From Pseudomonas oryzicola (GTDB lineage Bacteria > Pseudomonadota > Gammaproteobacteria > Pseudomonadales > Pseudomonadaceae): a stretch of 64,000 nucleotides of DNA. The first letter of the stretch is position 1, and each line of letters begins with the position of its first letter. Below, in pieces: positions 19,085 to 27,640 of this stretch. The position numbers and the translations under genes were made by a program. Under the pieces are notes generated by a model. It was not told the origin of the DNA, did no database searches, and saw only the letters and a program-made list of their open reading frames with translations. The stretch is from NCBI RefSeq assembly GCF_014269185.2, contig NZ_JABWRZ020000003.1, positions 62,001 to 126,000 on the forward strand. Direction: 5' to 3'.

Positions 19085-20151
19085 GCCGAGCGACCTGCGT
19101 AGTTTTTCTCGACCCAGTCGCGGTAGCTACCGGATTGTACGTTCTGCACCCATTCCTGGTTGTCGAGGTACCAGGCCACGGTCTTGCGAATGCCGGTCTC
19201 GAAGGTTTCGGCAGGTTTCCAGCCCAGTTCGCGCTCAAGCTTGCGCGCGTCGATGGCGTAACGGCGGTCATGACCGGGGCGGTCGGTCACGTAGGTGATC
19301 TGTTCGGCGTAGGGCTTGCCGTCGGAGCGTGGGCGCAATTCGTCCAGCAGGGCGCACACACGGTTGACGATTTCCAGGTTGGGCTTTTCGTTCCAGCCGC
19401 CCACGTTGTACACCTCGCCGGTCTTACCGGCTTCCAGTACGCGGCGGATGGCGCTGCAGTGGTCCTTGACGTACAACCAGTCGCGAATCTGCTGGCCATC
19501 GCCGTACACCGGCAGCGGTTTGCCAGCCAGGGCATTGACGATCATCAGTGGAATGAGCTTTTCCGGGAAGTGATACGGGCCGTAGTTGTTCGAGCAGTTG
19601 GTGGTCAGCACCGGCAGACCGTAGGTATGGTGGTACGAGCGCACCAGGTGGTCACTGGCGGCCTTGCTGGCCGAGTACGGGCTGTTGGGCTGGTACTGGT
19701 GGGTTTCGGTGAAGGCTGGATCACCGGCAGCCAGCGAGCCGTAAACTTCGTCGGTGGACACGTGCAGGAAACGGAATGCCTGACGCGCCTGACCATCCAG
19801 ACCGCCCCAGTAGGCGCGTACCGCTTCCAGCAGGCGGAAGGTGCCGACAATGTTGGTTTCGATGAAGTCTTCCGGACCGTGGATCGAACGGTCCACGTGC
19901 GACTCGGCGGCAAAGTTGACAATGGCGCGTGGCTGGTGCTCCTGCAACAGGCGGGCTACCAGCTCGGAGTCGCCGATGTCGCCATGCACGAAGAGGTGAC
20001 GCTTGTCGTCCTGCAGGCTGCTCAGGGTTTGCAGATTGCCTGCGTAGGTGAGTTTGTCGAGGTTGATCACAGGCTCATTCGAGCCCGCCAACCAGTCCAG
20101 GACGAAGTTTGCGCCGATGAAGCCAGCGCCGCCTGTTACTAAAATAGTCAT
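19081..20151 (-). CDS. rmlB: dTDP-glucose 4,6-dehydratase
   Basis: Second step of dTDP-L-rhamnose synthesis: dTDP-glucose to dTDP-4-keto-6-deoxyglucose, with bound NAD+. The 356-residue protein starts [20 protein letters not shown] and contains [29 protein letters not shown] (Thr-Asp-Glu catalytic set), [20 protein letters not shown] (YxxxK) and [18 protein letters not shown]. The ATG at 20151 is chosen because it gives the normal family start and has AGGGA upstream; the frame stays open for 32 more codons without a convincing start. It lies 112 bases downstream of wbpM. Confidence 0.97.
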   Translation of the reverse strand: MTILVTGGAGFIGANFVLDWLAGSNEPVINLDKLTYAGNLQTLSSLQDDKRHLFVHGDIGDSELVARLLQEHQPRAIVNFAAESHVDRSIHGPEDFIETNIVGTFRLLEAVRAYWGGLDGQARQAFRFLHVSTDEVYGSLAAGDPAFTETHQYQPNSPYSASKAASDHLVRSYHHTYGLPVLTTNCSNNYGPYHFPEKLIPLMIVNALAGKPLPVYGDGQQIRDWLYVKDHCSAIRRVLEAGKTGEVYNVGGWNEKPNLEIVNRVCALLDELRPRSDGKPYAEQITYVTDRPGHDRRYAIDARKLERELGWKPAETFETGIRKTVAWYLDNQEWVQNVQSGSYRDWVEKNYAGRSA

Positions 20152-20263
20152 TGTCCGTGTTTCCCTGATAGGTATCCAAACCTGGCAAGATTTTGAATTC
20201 AATATATGACAGACCACCCGGTAAGGGCTGGCCCTTTTTATTTTCAACGGTAAGCGCTACCCG

Positions 20264-22273
20264 TTACGGCTCCTGCCGCTGGCGCTCATACAGCCAGTCA
20301 ACAATCTCTCCACCCGGCGTATAACCACTTACCGTATCTCTGAGCAACTGGCGTACCGTCTTGAAGTCGTCAGCGGAAATGGCCGCCATCAGTGCCTCAA
20401 GGTTTTGCTTGAGCTGGTCCCACTGAATGTAGTCTTCATTGGCACACATGATCATCGGGTGGCGCGTGACCAACACATTTTCGCCAATCAGCAATTCTTC
20501 ATAGAGCTTTTCGCCCGGCCGCAGGCCGATGAACTCGATGGAAATGTCGCCATGCGGGTTTTGCTCGGAACGAACACTAAACCCCGAAAGATGGATCATT
20601 TTTTCGGCCAGCTCGGTGATACGCACCGGCTCACCCATGTCAAGCACAAATACATCCCCACCCTGCCCCATCGAGCCTGCTTGAATCACCAACTGAGCGG
20701 CTTCAGGGATCGTCATGAAGTAGCGCGTAATCTTGGGGTGGGTCACCGTAAGCGGGCCGCCGTGCTTGATCTGCTTGTGGAACAGCGGAATCACCGACCC
20801 CGACGAACCCAGTACGTTGCCAAAGCGCACCATGGTGAAGCGGGTCTTGTTCACCCGCGCAATCTTGCTGCTGTCACCATACAACACCGGTGCCGCTTCA
20901 CGGCTCAATGCCTGCAGGATCAACTCGGACAGGCGTTTGGTGCTGCCCATTACATTGGTCGGGCGCACTGCCTTGTCAGTTGAGATCAGCACAAAGTTCG
21001 CTACCCCCGACTGCAGTGCCGCCTGGGCAGTATTAAGCGTGCCGAACACATTGTTGATGATGCCTTCAGCCATGTTGTGCTCGACCATCGGCACATGCTT
21101 GTACGCCGCCGCGTGATACACCGTATCGACCCGCCAGGTGGTCATGATGTCGACAAGGTGCTGCTGGTTACGCACCGACCCGAGCATCGGCAGCAGTCGC
21201 ACCGACAACGACTCACGCGCGATACGCTGTTCCAGCTCGCTCAGGATGTTGTACAAGTTGTATTCACTGTGGTCGAACAACAGCAAGGTCTTGGGGCGCA
21301 GCCCGACAATCTGCCGGCATAGCTCGGAGCCGATCGATCCGCCGGCCCCTGTCACCAGCACGATCTGCTTCTTGATGCAGTGCTCAAGCAGGTCGCCCTG
21401 TGCCGGCACCGGGTCGCGCCCGAGTAAATCGGCTATATCGACATCCTGAATGTCATCGACCTTGACTCGTCCACTCGCCAGGTCGGCGAATGCCGGTACG
21501 CTGCGCACGTGAAGCGGGTAGGGTTCAAGCAGTGCGAGGATTTCCCTGCGCCGGGCGCGCGAGGCTGAAGGCAGCGCGAGAAGAACCTCCTGGGCACCGG
21601 TTTCCTTGATCAGCTTCTGCAAATGTTTCGGTGTGTATACCTGCAACCCGGAAATAACCCGGTTTGCAAGGTCGCGATCGTCGTCGATAAAGGCCACGGG
21701 GCGCATCGCCCGCCCCATCCGCAGTGCCGCCAGCAGCTGGTTACCAGCCGTGCCCGCGCCGTAGATAGCCACCTTGGTCGCCCCTTCGTCGCGATGCTTG
21801 AACGGAAGCTGATGCGCCCCGCTGAACCAGTCACCAAGGAAGTACTGACGCATGGTCAGGCGCAGGCCACCAATGATTACCAGGCTCAACCACCAGTAGT
21901 TGAAAACAATCGAGCGCGGTATCACCACCTGATGGTTGCTGTACCAGTAGACCACGACGGCAAGAATGAGCGATGACAAGGTCACAGCCTTGATGATCGC
22001 AACCAGCGCATCGTTGCCGAAATAGCGCATCACTGCCCGGTACATACCGAAGCGGATGAACAACGGCACCGCCACTAGCGGCGCAACGAGGAACAGCCAG
22101 GGGTGTTCGAGGATGGGGTTGTACATTTCATCGATACCCAACCGCACGATGAACGACAACCACAACGCGAGCCAGATCAGCACGACGTCGGTGCACACCT
22201 GCAAGAGCCGCTTTTTCCGCCGCGAAAGGCTCACCAGGTAAAGGCGAAGCCCCTTGTTGCCCTTGTCTTTCAT
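20264..22273 (-). CDS. wbpM: UDP-GlcNAc 4,6-dehydratase, membrane-bound (WbpM)
   Basis: Inner-membrane nucleotide-sugar dehydratase (669 residues) that makes UDP-4-keto-6-deoxy-GlcNAc, precursor of QuiNAc/FucNAc, in Pseudomonas O-antigen synthesis. About four membrane segments (residues 24-135) precede two Rossmann domains: YGAGTAGNQLLAAL (171-184) and VTGAGGSIGSELCRQI (307-322). The catalytic region has STDKAV (431-436) followed by NVMGSTKR (440-447), with Met in place of the usual SDR tyrosine, as typical of this family. GEKLYEELL lies near the C-terminus. It follows wbpL by 99 bases and precedes rmlB. WbpM is the conserved end gene of many Pseudomonas O-antigen clusters. Confidence 0.95.
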   Translation of the reverse strand: MKDKGNKGLRLYLVSLSRRKKRLLQVCTDVVLIWLALWLSFIVRLGIDEMYNPILEHPWLFLVAPLVAVPLFIRFGMYRAVMRYFGNDALVAIIKAVTLSSLILAVVVYWYSNHQVVIPRSIVFNYWWLSLVIIGGLRLTMRQYFLGDWFSGAHQLPFKHRDEGATKVAIYGAGTAGNQLLAALRMGRAMRPVAFIDDDRDLANRVISGLQVYTPKHLQKLIKETGAQEVLLALPSASRARRREILALLEPYPLHVRSVPAFADLASGRVKVDDIQDVDIADLLGRDPVPAQGDLLEHCIKKQIVLVTGAGGSIGSELCRQIVGLRPKTLLLFDHSEYNLYNILSELEQRIARESLSVRLLPMLGSVRNQQHLVDIMTTWRVDTVYHAAAYKHVPMVEHNMAEGIINNVFGTLNTAQAALQSGVANFVLISTDKAVRPTNVMGSTKRLSELILQALSREAAPVLYGDSSKIARVNKTRFTMVRFGNVLGSSGSVIPLFHKQIKHGGPLTVTHPKITRYFMTIPEAAQLVIQAGSMGQGGDVFVLDMGEPVRITELAEKMIHLSGFSVRSEQNPHGDISIEFIGLRPGEKLYEELLIGENVLVTRHPMIMCANEDYIQWDQLKQNLEALMAAISADDFKTVRQLLRDTVSGYTPGGEIVDWLYERQRQEP

Positions 22274-22372
22274 CCTGCGCTCCTTGATGCCGATGTGCCT
22301 CGTTCGCTCGAGCAGAGGCCCTGCCAGCTTGAACGCACCAACAAACGGGTTGTGCCATTGCGTTGGACCATG

Positions 22373-23377
22373 TTACTCCCGTTCCCCGGCACGATACTTG
22401 ACCGCCAGCAGTGTCAGAGGCGCATAGGCAACCAAGGTTCCCAGCACTCCGTCGACCTTCATGATCACGACCGCTGCCGCGATTGGCAGCAGCCAGAGCA
22501 GGTTGATCGCCGCTACCGACAGGCTCACCGGCAAGTGGCTGCCATGCCGGCGCGACGCGTACTGATAGGCATGGCTTCGATGGGCCTCGTAGACCTTCTC
22601 ACCCCGCGTCAGGCGCCGAATCAGCGTAAACGTGGCATCCACCACGAACACGCCCAGGAGTATCAACCACCCCCAGAATAATAGAGGGTTTATCCATCCT
22701 GCCTGGAGCGCCAGCAGCCCAAGCACGATGCCCAGGAAACCGCTGCCGGCATCCCCCATGAAAATCCGTGCCGGGGGGAAATTCCAGAACAGGAACCCGG
22801 CCACTGTGACGGCCAGCAACATGGGCAACCAGATGGCCTGGGTATTGCCAGTCATCCAGTAGAGCAGCCCTCCACCCATGCAGACACATATCGCCTCGAT
22901 GCTGGCGATGCCATCGATGCCGTCCATGAAGTTGTAAAGGTTAAGTAGCCACACGAGATACAACAAACCGATGACCACCCCGAGTGCAGCCGGTGCTAGC
23001 GCCAGGCCGAACACGCTGAGCGGCGGCATGCCACCCAACCAGTACAACCCCCACCCCGCTGCCGCAAAATGGCCCAGCAAGCGCCAGCGTGCCGCAATGT
23101 GCCCGTGGTCGTCCATGAAACCGATCAGGGCAATCAGCCCCCCCGCCCCCATCAGCCCGTACAGCAAACCCGGGGCGATGATGCCATTCCACCCGAGAAA
23201 CAACGCGGCAATCAGGAATGTGGCGACAAACGCCACCCCGCCACCACGCGGTGTTGGCAGGGAATGAGAGCTGCGTGCATTGGGGATATCCAGCAGGCTG
23301 CGGGCCAGTGCATAACGACGCAACGCCGCAGTCATCAGCAGCGAGCCGAGCCCTGCGGCCAAAATCAGCCAAATCAT
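22373..23377 (-). CDS. wbpL: Initiating sugar-1-phosphate transferase on undecaprenyl phosphate (WbpL)
   Basis: Integral membrane enzyme of the WecA/MraY family (334 residues, about ten hydrophobic segments). It transfers a HexNAc-type sugar-1-phosphate (QuiNAc/FucNAc in the Pseudomonas proteins) to undecaprenyl phosphate at the inner membrane and so starts O-antigen synthesis. Visible family signatures are DIPNARSSHSLPTPRGGGVA (about 34-53), NFMDGIDGIASIEA (Mg-binding DxDG type) and FMGDAGSGFLGIVLG, plus LIRRLTRGEKVYEAHRSHAY in the last cytoplasmic loop. Its start overlaps the wbpV stop by four bases, so it is coupled to the reductase that makes its likely substrate. Confidence 0.93.
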   Translation of the reverse strand: MIWLILAAGLGSLLMTAALRRYALARSLLDIPNARSSHSLPTPRGGGVAFVATFLIAALFLGWNGIIAPGLLYGLMGAGGLIALIGFMDDHGHIAARWRLLGHFAAAGWGLYWLGGMPPLSVFGLALAPAALGVVIGLLYLVWLLNLYNFMDGIDGIASIEAICVCMGGGLLYWMTGNTQAIWLPMLLAVTVAGFLFWNFPPARIFMGDAGSGFLGIVLGLLALQAGWINPLLFWGWLILLGVFVVDATFTLIRRLTRGEKVYEAHRSHAYQYASRRHGSHLPVSLSVAAINLLWLLPIAAAVVIMKVDGVLGTLVAYAPLTLLAVKYRAGERE

Positions 23378-24345
23378 AAATGTCGGTTTTCCAGGTAGGA
23401 TCGAGCGGTAATGGCCAGGCCTTGCTTCAACGTCAGGGGTGGCACCCAGCCAAGCAACTGATGGTTCTTGCCAATGTCGACCTGCAATGAGCCGAACAGG
23501 CGCTGGGCCAGATCACGTCGGCCAAGCGCTCGCGCGGCCAGCAGCAGGGCTTGCCGTGGCACCGGAAGCAATCGCGCCGGACGGCCGAGCGCAACGCCCA
23601 ACTGGCGTAGCAGCTGGGTCAGCGAGACATCTTCTCCGTCACTGGCAAGAAACGTCTGGTTTGCGGCCCGTGGATGGTCGATGCAGGTAATGATCAGGTT
23701 GACGAGGTTGTCGACTGAAACCAGGCTGCGGCGGTTGTCGACGGCCCCGAACGGCAACGGCACGCCGCACAGCACCCAGCGCATCATGCTCTGGAAATTG
23801 GCTTTCACACCGGGTCCGTAAACGAGCACCGGACGAATCACCACAACCTCCATGTCCGTAGCCCGGGCCAATTGATACAGGCCCTGCTCCGCTTCGAGTT
23901 TGGATATGCCGTAAGCGTCCCGCGGGGCAGGCTCCTGATCTGCATGAAAGGGTTGGCCAGGGGTGCTGCTCTCACCGTTGACCTTGATCGAACTGATAAA
24001 AATGAAACGACGAACGCCGGCCGCTGCAGCCTGCCGGGCCAGGTGCAGGGTGCCGTCGACATTGACCTTGCGGAATTCTGCCAGGCTATCGCTGGCGGTG
24101 TCCTTCATCACGTGCACGCGGGCGGCAGTGTGGACGACCACATCGACCCCGTCGAGCACAGGCGCCCAGTCGGTAGCGCCATCCAGCTCGCCGACGACTG
24201 CGCTCGGCACGCCGGACGGCAGCACGGCACCTGGCTTACGTAGCCCTGCACGGGTGCAGTAGGTGCCCAGCTCGCTCAACTTGCGACACAGTGCACCACC
24301 TACGAACCCGCTGGCCCCTGTAACCAGTATTGTTGGTCTATTCAT
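23374..24345 (-). CDS. wbpV: UDP-sugar 4-reductase/epimerase (WbpV)
   Basis: An extended SDR enzyme of 323 residues that would reduce the WbpM product to UDP-QuiNAc (or epimerise a related UDP-HexNAc). It starts MNRPTILVTGASGFVGGALC, has VHTAARVHVMKD, FIFISSIKVNGES and the YxxxK motif as YGISKLEAEQGLY. The ATG at 24345 is chosen because the preceding in-frame 45 codons look non-coding and the family begins at this point. It is the first gene of the minus-strand unit wbpV-wbpL-wbpM-rmlBDA. Distinguishing reductase from epimerase needs biochemical evidence; the symbol follows the adjacent wbpL/wbpM context. Confidence 0.85.
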   Translation of the reverse strand: MNRPTILVTGASGFVGGALCRKLSELGTYCTRAGLRKPGAVLPSGVPSAVVGELDGATDWAPVLDGVDVVVHTAARVHVMKDTASDSLAEFRKVNVDGTLHLARQAAAAGVRRFIFISSIKVNGESSTPGQPFHADQEPAPRDAYGISKLEAEQGLYQLARATDMEVVVIRPVLVYGPGVKANFQSMMRWVLCGVPLPFGAVDNRRSLVSVDNLVNLIITCIDHPRAANQTFLASDGEDVSLTQLLRQLGVALGRPARLLPVPRQALLLAARALGRRDLAQRLFGSLQVDIGKNHQLLGWVPPLTLKQGLAITARSYLENRHL

Positions 24346-25552
24346 GAAAAATGACTCGCAAAAGCCGCCCAAGATCGCCGGCATGGCGCGCCCCTGACGG
24401 ATGAATCGTAACTGCGGAAATCTGCGCAGAGGCACCGGGCAGCAGTCTCCGGCACAGCTGACGCAAGGGGACGGAAGCATACATGCAGACGTTCGTTGGC
24501 AGAATATACAACTGATGTTCTATACACTAGGACCAGAAAATTCCATCTTGGCTGCCAGCCTTTTCCGTAGAGCCGACGGCATAACCCGCAGTGATACGCT
24601 TGCGCCCGAATGCCGGGCTAGATGCAGAGCATTTACCTGACAGCGACACGACAGATACACAGCAAAAGGCATTTTGTCAAAAGCAGAGTACCGTTCCGGG
24701 CACCAGCACTACCCGCCAAGAAACACAACACGATACAAGTACAATAAAGTGTCAGCATGAACAAGATGGCTACACCAAGCACTATTTTCACGCGCCCTCG
24801 CCGACATCGAAGTCTCACCACCGACCAAACAGACAAACCCGACGGCAGAGCGCAAAATTGACGAAAACACTAAAATTCGCATTAATCGTTTCGTCAAGAC
24901 ACCATGATAACTGGATGCCACTATAACAAGCGCATTTACATTAATGAAACAGCACCAAAAATCACTGATCCCGCGCGACTGAATCACCATTCAACGATGA
25001 CAGCACATCTCACCCGGAAGTTTATCCAACCAAACTTCCCCACCTCTATTCCAAAACGCGCTTCCACGAATGATATCACGATGATAGCATTCAGCAAACG
25101 CCACGCCTGCCCCCGGGGTGGGGCAGGCCCGCGCGAAACGAAGCCAAAAGAGACTCTGTTGCATCCGACTTGCCCTGCGAGCCAGCAAATCGCCATTCCA
25201 AGAGCATGAAAAGGCAAGACCCTGTAGGGAATTTCATCAAACTTTGTAGCGATTCCCCAGCATTTCATGCAACCGTTTGCCTTCACTGATCAACGAATCA
25301 TGATGACAAAGCACTGGCCCGATACATGCCCAGGAGCGCTACGCCTCTACCTGCAACGATTGCTTGCGGCACCATCGGGCCCTACCCTGGCAAAGGTTCA
25401 CTAAGGTCGTAGGATGTGATCTAATCGGTGCACGAGCGCTATAGCTGTTGCTCCTGCCAGATGAATGAATAGGCGAGGCCAGCCGGGATGAAGCAGTCGT
25501 ACAAACGGGAGTATGCAAGCTCCCTATTGGTTAATGGAAATGAGCACGCTTA
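24346..25552. other. 1.2-kb non-coding divergent region between wbpV and wzm
   Basis: No gene could be supported on either strand, although several short open frames occur. It holds a perfect GC-rich hairpin at 25105-25128 and a stretch at 25433-25460 containing TAGCTGTT followed by GCCAG that faintly resembles a JUMPstart element but lacks the ops core GGCGGTAG. Promoters for the two divergent operons presumably lie here; none was matched with confidence. It is the longest gene-free stretch in the window. Confidence 0.45.
25105..25128. repeat. Perfect 9-bp GC-rich hairpin
   Basis: GCCTGCCCC (25105-25113) and GGGGCAGGC (25120-25128) flank a CGGGGT loop. No T-run follows on either strand, so this is not a standard intrinsic terminator. 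It differs from the REP family found in the core flanks. Confidence 0.45.
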
Positions 25553-26374
25553 ATGCAAAATTATTCAGTATCGCCGACGGAGATGGCCAGAAGCCTTTGG
25601 CGCAACAAGCTTTTGATTGTGCAGCTGAGCAAACGAGAAGTTCTTGATCGCTACCGAGGTTCAATCCTGGGATTGTCCTGGTCTTTCTTCAACCCCGTCC
25701 TGATGCTGATCATTTATACCTTCGTTTTCTCTATCGTGTTCAAGGCACGCTGGGGAGGCAATCCCGAAGAAAGCAAGAGCGACTTTGCCATAATCCTGTA
25801 CATTGGCCTGATCCTGCACGGCCTCTTCGCCGAATGTATAAATCGTTCGCCGACACTTATCACTTCCAACGTGAGTTATGTGAAAAAAGTGGTGTTCCCA
25901 CTGGAAATCTTGCCGTGGGCGGCATTGCTTTCCTCGCTGTTCCATTCACTGGTCAATTTCATCGTTCTTTTTCTTGCAATGCTCTTGCTCAACCATTCAG
26001 TTCCCAGCACAGCCCTGCTGTTCCCGCTGGTCGTCGCCCCGCTTATTCTGGGCACCCTCGGTTTCAGCTGGTTCATCGCCTCGCTGGGCGTCTACCTGCG
26101 CGACGTCAGCCAGGTCACCAATATGATAACGACCATCCTGCTTTTCATGTCTGGGGTGTTTTTCCCTATTACAGCCTTGCCAGTTGCCTATCACGAGTGG
26201 CTGCGACTGAATCCACTGGCGACCATCATCGAGCAAAGCCGCAATGTGCTGATTTTCGGTAATGCTCCAGATCCAACTGCACTTGCATACCTCTATGCAT
26301 TGGGCCTTTTGACCGCAATCTGCGGCTTCGCCTGGTTCCAGAAAACTCGCAAAGGATTTGCAGATGTGCTCTGA
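25553..26374 (+). CDS. wzm: O-antigen ABC exporter, permease subunit
   Basis: A 273-residue ABC-2 type permease, inner membrane, about six hydrophobic segments. With Wzt it flips the finished undecaprenyl-linked polysaccharide to the periplasm. Recognisable parts: the amphipathic start RSLWRNKLLIVQLSKREVLD, YRGSILGLSWSFFNPVLMLI (the family's conserved entry loop), HSLVNFIVLFLAMLLL, and the C-terminal YHEWLRLNPLATIIEQSRNV typical of Wzm/TagG proteins. The wzt start lies inside its last codons. The presence of this exporter, and no Wzx/Wzy, indicates an ABC-dependent pathway. Confidence 0.93.
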   Translation: MQNYSVSPTEMARSLWRNKLLIVQLSKREVLDRYRGSILGLSWSFFNPVLMLIIYTFVFSIVFKARWGGNPEESKSDFAIILYIGLILHGLFAECINRSPTLITSNVSYVKKVVFPLEILPWAALLSSLFHSLVNFIVLFLAMLLLNHSVPSTALLFPLVVAPLILGTLGFSWFIASLGVYLRDVSQVTNMITTILLFMSGVFFPITALPVAYHEWLRLNPLATIIEQSRNVLIFGNAPDPTALAYLYALGLLTAICGFAWFQKTRKGFADVL

Positions 26375-27638
26375 CAACGTCATTACCGTGGCCGATGTAT
26401 CCAAGTGCTACGAAATTTACGAGAAGCCCCACCATCGGCTCCTGCAGATGCTCAGCCGCGGCCGCAGAAACTACTGCCGGGAGTTCTGGGCTGTCAGGAA
26501 CGTGTCATTTGAGATAAAGGCCGGGGAAACCGTCGGCATCATCGGTAGCAATGGCTCCGGCAAGTCCACGCTTCTGCAAATGCTGTGCGGCACGCTCAAT
26601 ACCACTGCCGGTGAAATCAAGGTAAAGGGGCGCATTGCCGCACTGCTGGAGCTTGGCGCGGGGTTCAACCCGGAGTTTACCGGCCGTGAGAACGTGTACC
26701 TGAATGCCGCTATTCTCGGCTTGAACCGAGAGCAGATCGATCAGCAGTTCGCCGCTATCGAAGAGTTCGCCGAGATTGGCAGCTTCATTGACCAGCCGGT
26801 CAAGACTTACTCCTCCGGCATGTACGTACGCCTGGCCTTTTCCGTAGCCATCCACACCAACCCAAGCATTCTGGTGGTCGATGAGGCACTCTCCGTTGGC
26901 GACGCCCGCTTCCAGGCGAAATGCCTGGATCGCATCAAGCAGATGAAGCAGTCTGGCGTCAGTATTCTGTTCGTCTCGCACGATGTGGGCGCCGTGCGCA
27001 GCTTGTGCGATCGAGCCGTTTGGCTCGACAAAGGCGTAGTGCGCGGTATCGGCGATGTCTTCATGATTACCGCCCTGTATACCGAACATCTGTTCAACGG
27101 CAGCAAATCCGATACAGAGCCCGCCGTGGCAGCGCAAGCCGAAACCACGACAGGAACGCCAGTGCAGCATCGGCCTATCAATCATTGGGGCTCGCATGTG
27201 GGCCTGATTGTCAGTGCCGGGCTCTACAACCGCCAGGGCGAACAAAAAAGCCTGTTCGTCGACTACGAGCCCATTACCGTAAAAATCCGTTTCCGCCCGC
27301 ATATGCTGAAAGGGACAGAGGGCCTGTCGGTTTCATTCTCGTTGAAGAATCTGGCGGGTACCGATCTGGTGGTCGGCAGCACGTGGAACCATGATCACTT
27401 CTTTGATGAACATGCCACTCAGGACGAAGTAACGTTTGAATTCGAGAACCCGTTGATAACTGGCGAGTACCTGTTGGTCGCCGCCGTTGAAAACCGTTCA
27501 TCCGCCAGCATCCACTATTACGAATACGTGGAAGGCGCGCAGTACTTTTCCTCTTCCTTTGCAAGCAACCCGTTTGGACAATTCATGCCTCGCATGGCTG
27601 TATCCATGACGGCGTCTGACGCTAACACCTCGATTTAG
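26364..27638 (+). CDS. wzt: O-antigen ABC exporter, ATPase subunit with C-terminal substrate-recognition domain
   Basis: A 424-residue peripheral inner-membrane ATPase. The ATPase domain (about 5-245) has Walker A GSNGSGKST, a signature region TYSSGMYVRLAFSVAI, Walker B ILVVDEALSVGD and the His switch FVSHD. After a Ser/Ala/Thr-rich linker, a C-terminal domain of about 150 residues (270-424) matches the Wzt C-terminal carbohydrate-binding type, which in characterised systems reads a non-reducing-end modification before export. The ATG at 26364 has AAAGGA seven bases upstream and overlaps wzm by 11 bases. The neighbouring methyltransferase-bearing gene is a candidate source of such a cap. Confidence 0.93.
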   Translation: MCSDNVITVADVSKCYEIYEKPHHRLLQMLSRGRRNYCREFWAVRNVSFEIKAGETVGIIGSNGSGKSTLLQMLCGTLNTTAGEIKVKGRIAALLELGAGFNPEFTGRENVYLNAAILGLNREQIDQQFAAIEEFAEIGSFIDQPVKTYSSGMYVRLAFSVAIHTNPSILVVDEALSVGDARFQAKCLDRIKQMKQSGVSILFVSHDVGAVRSLCDRAVWLDKGVVRGIGDVFMITALYTEHLFNGSKSDTEPAVAAQAETTTGTPVQHRPINHWGSHVGLIVSAGLYNRQGEQKSLFVDYEPITVKIRFRPHMLKGTEGLSVSFSLKNLAGTDLVVGSTWNHDHFFDEHATQDEVTFEFENPLITGEYLLVAAVENRSSASIHYYEYVEGAQYFSSSFASNPFGQFMPRMAVSMTASDANTSI

Positions 27639-27640
27639 GG

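Noticed and set aside
25433..25460. JUMPstart/ops element upstream of wzm
   Set aside because: Only TAGCTGTT and GCCAG match; the diagnostic ops core GGCGGTAG is missing, so it is kept as a remark, not a feature.
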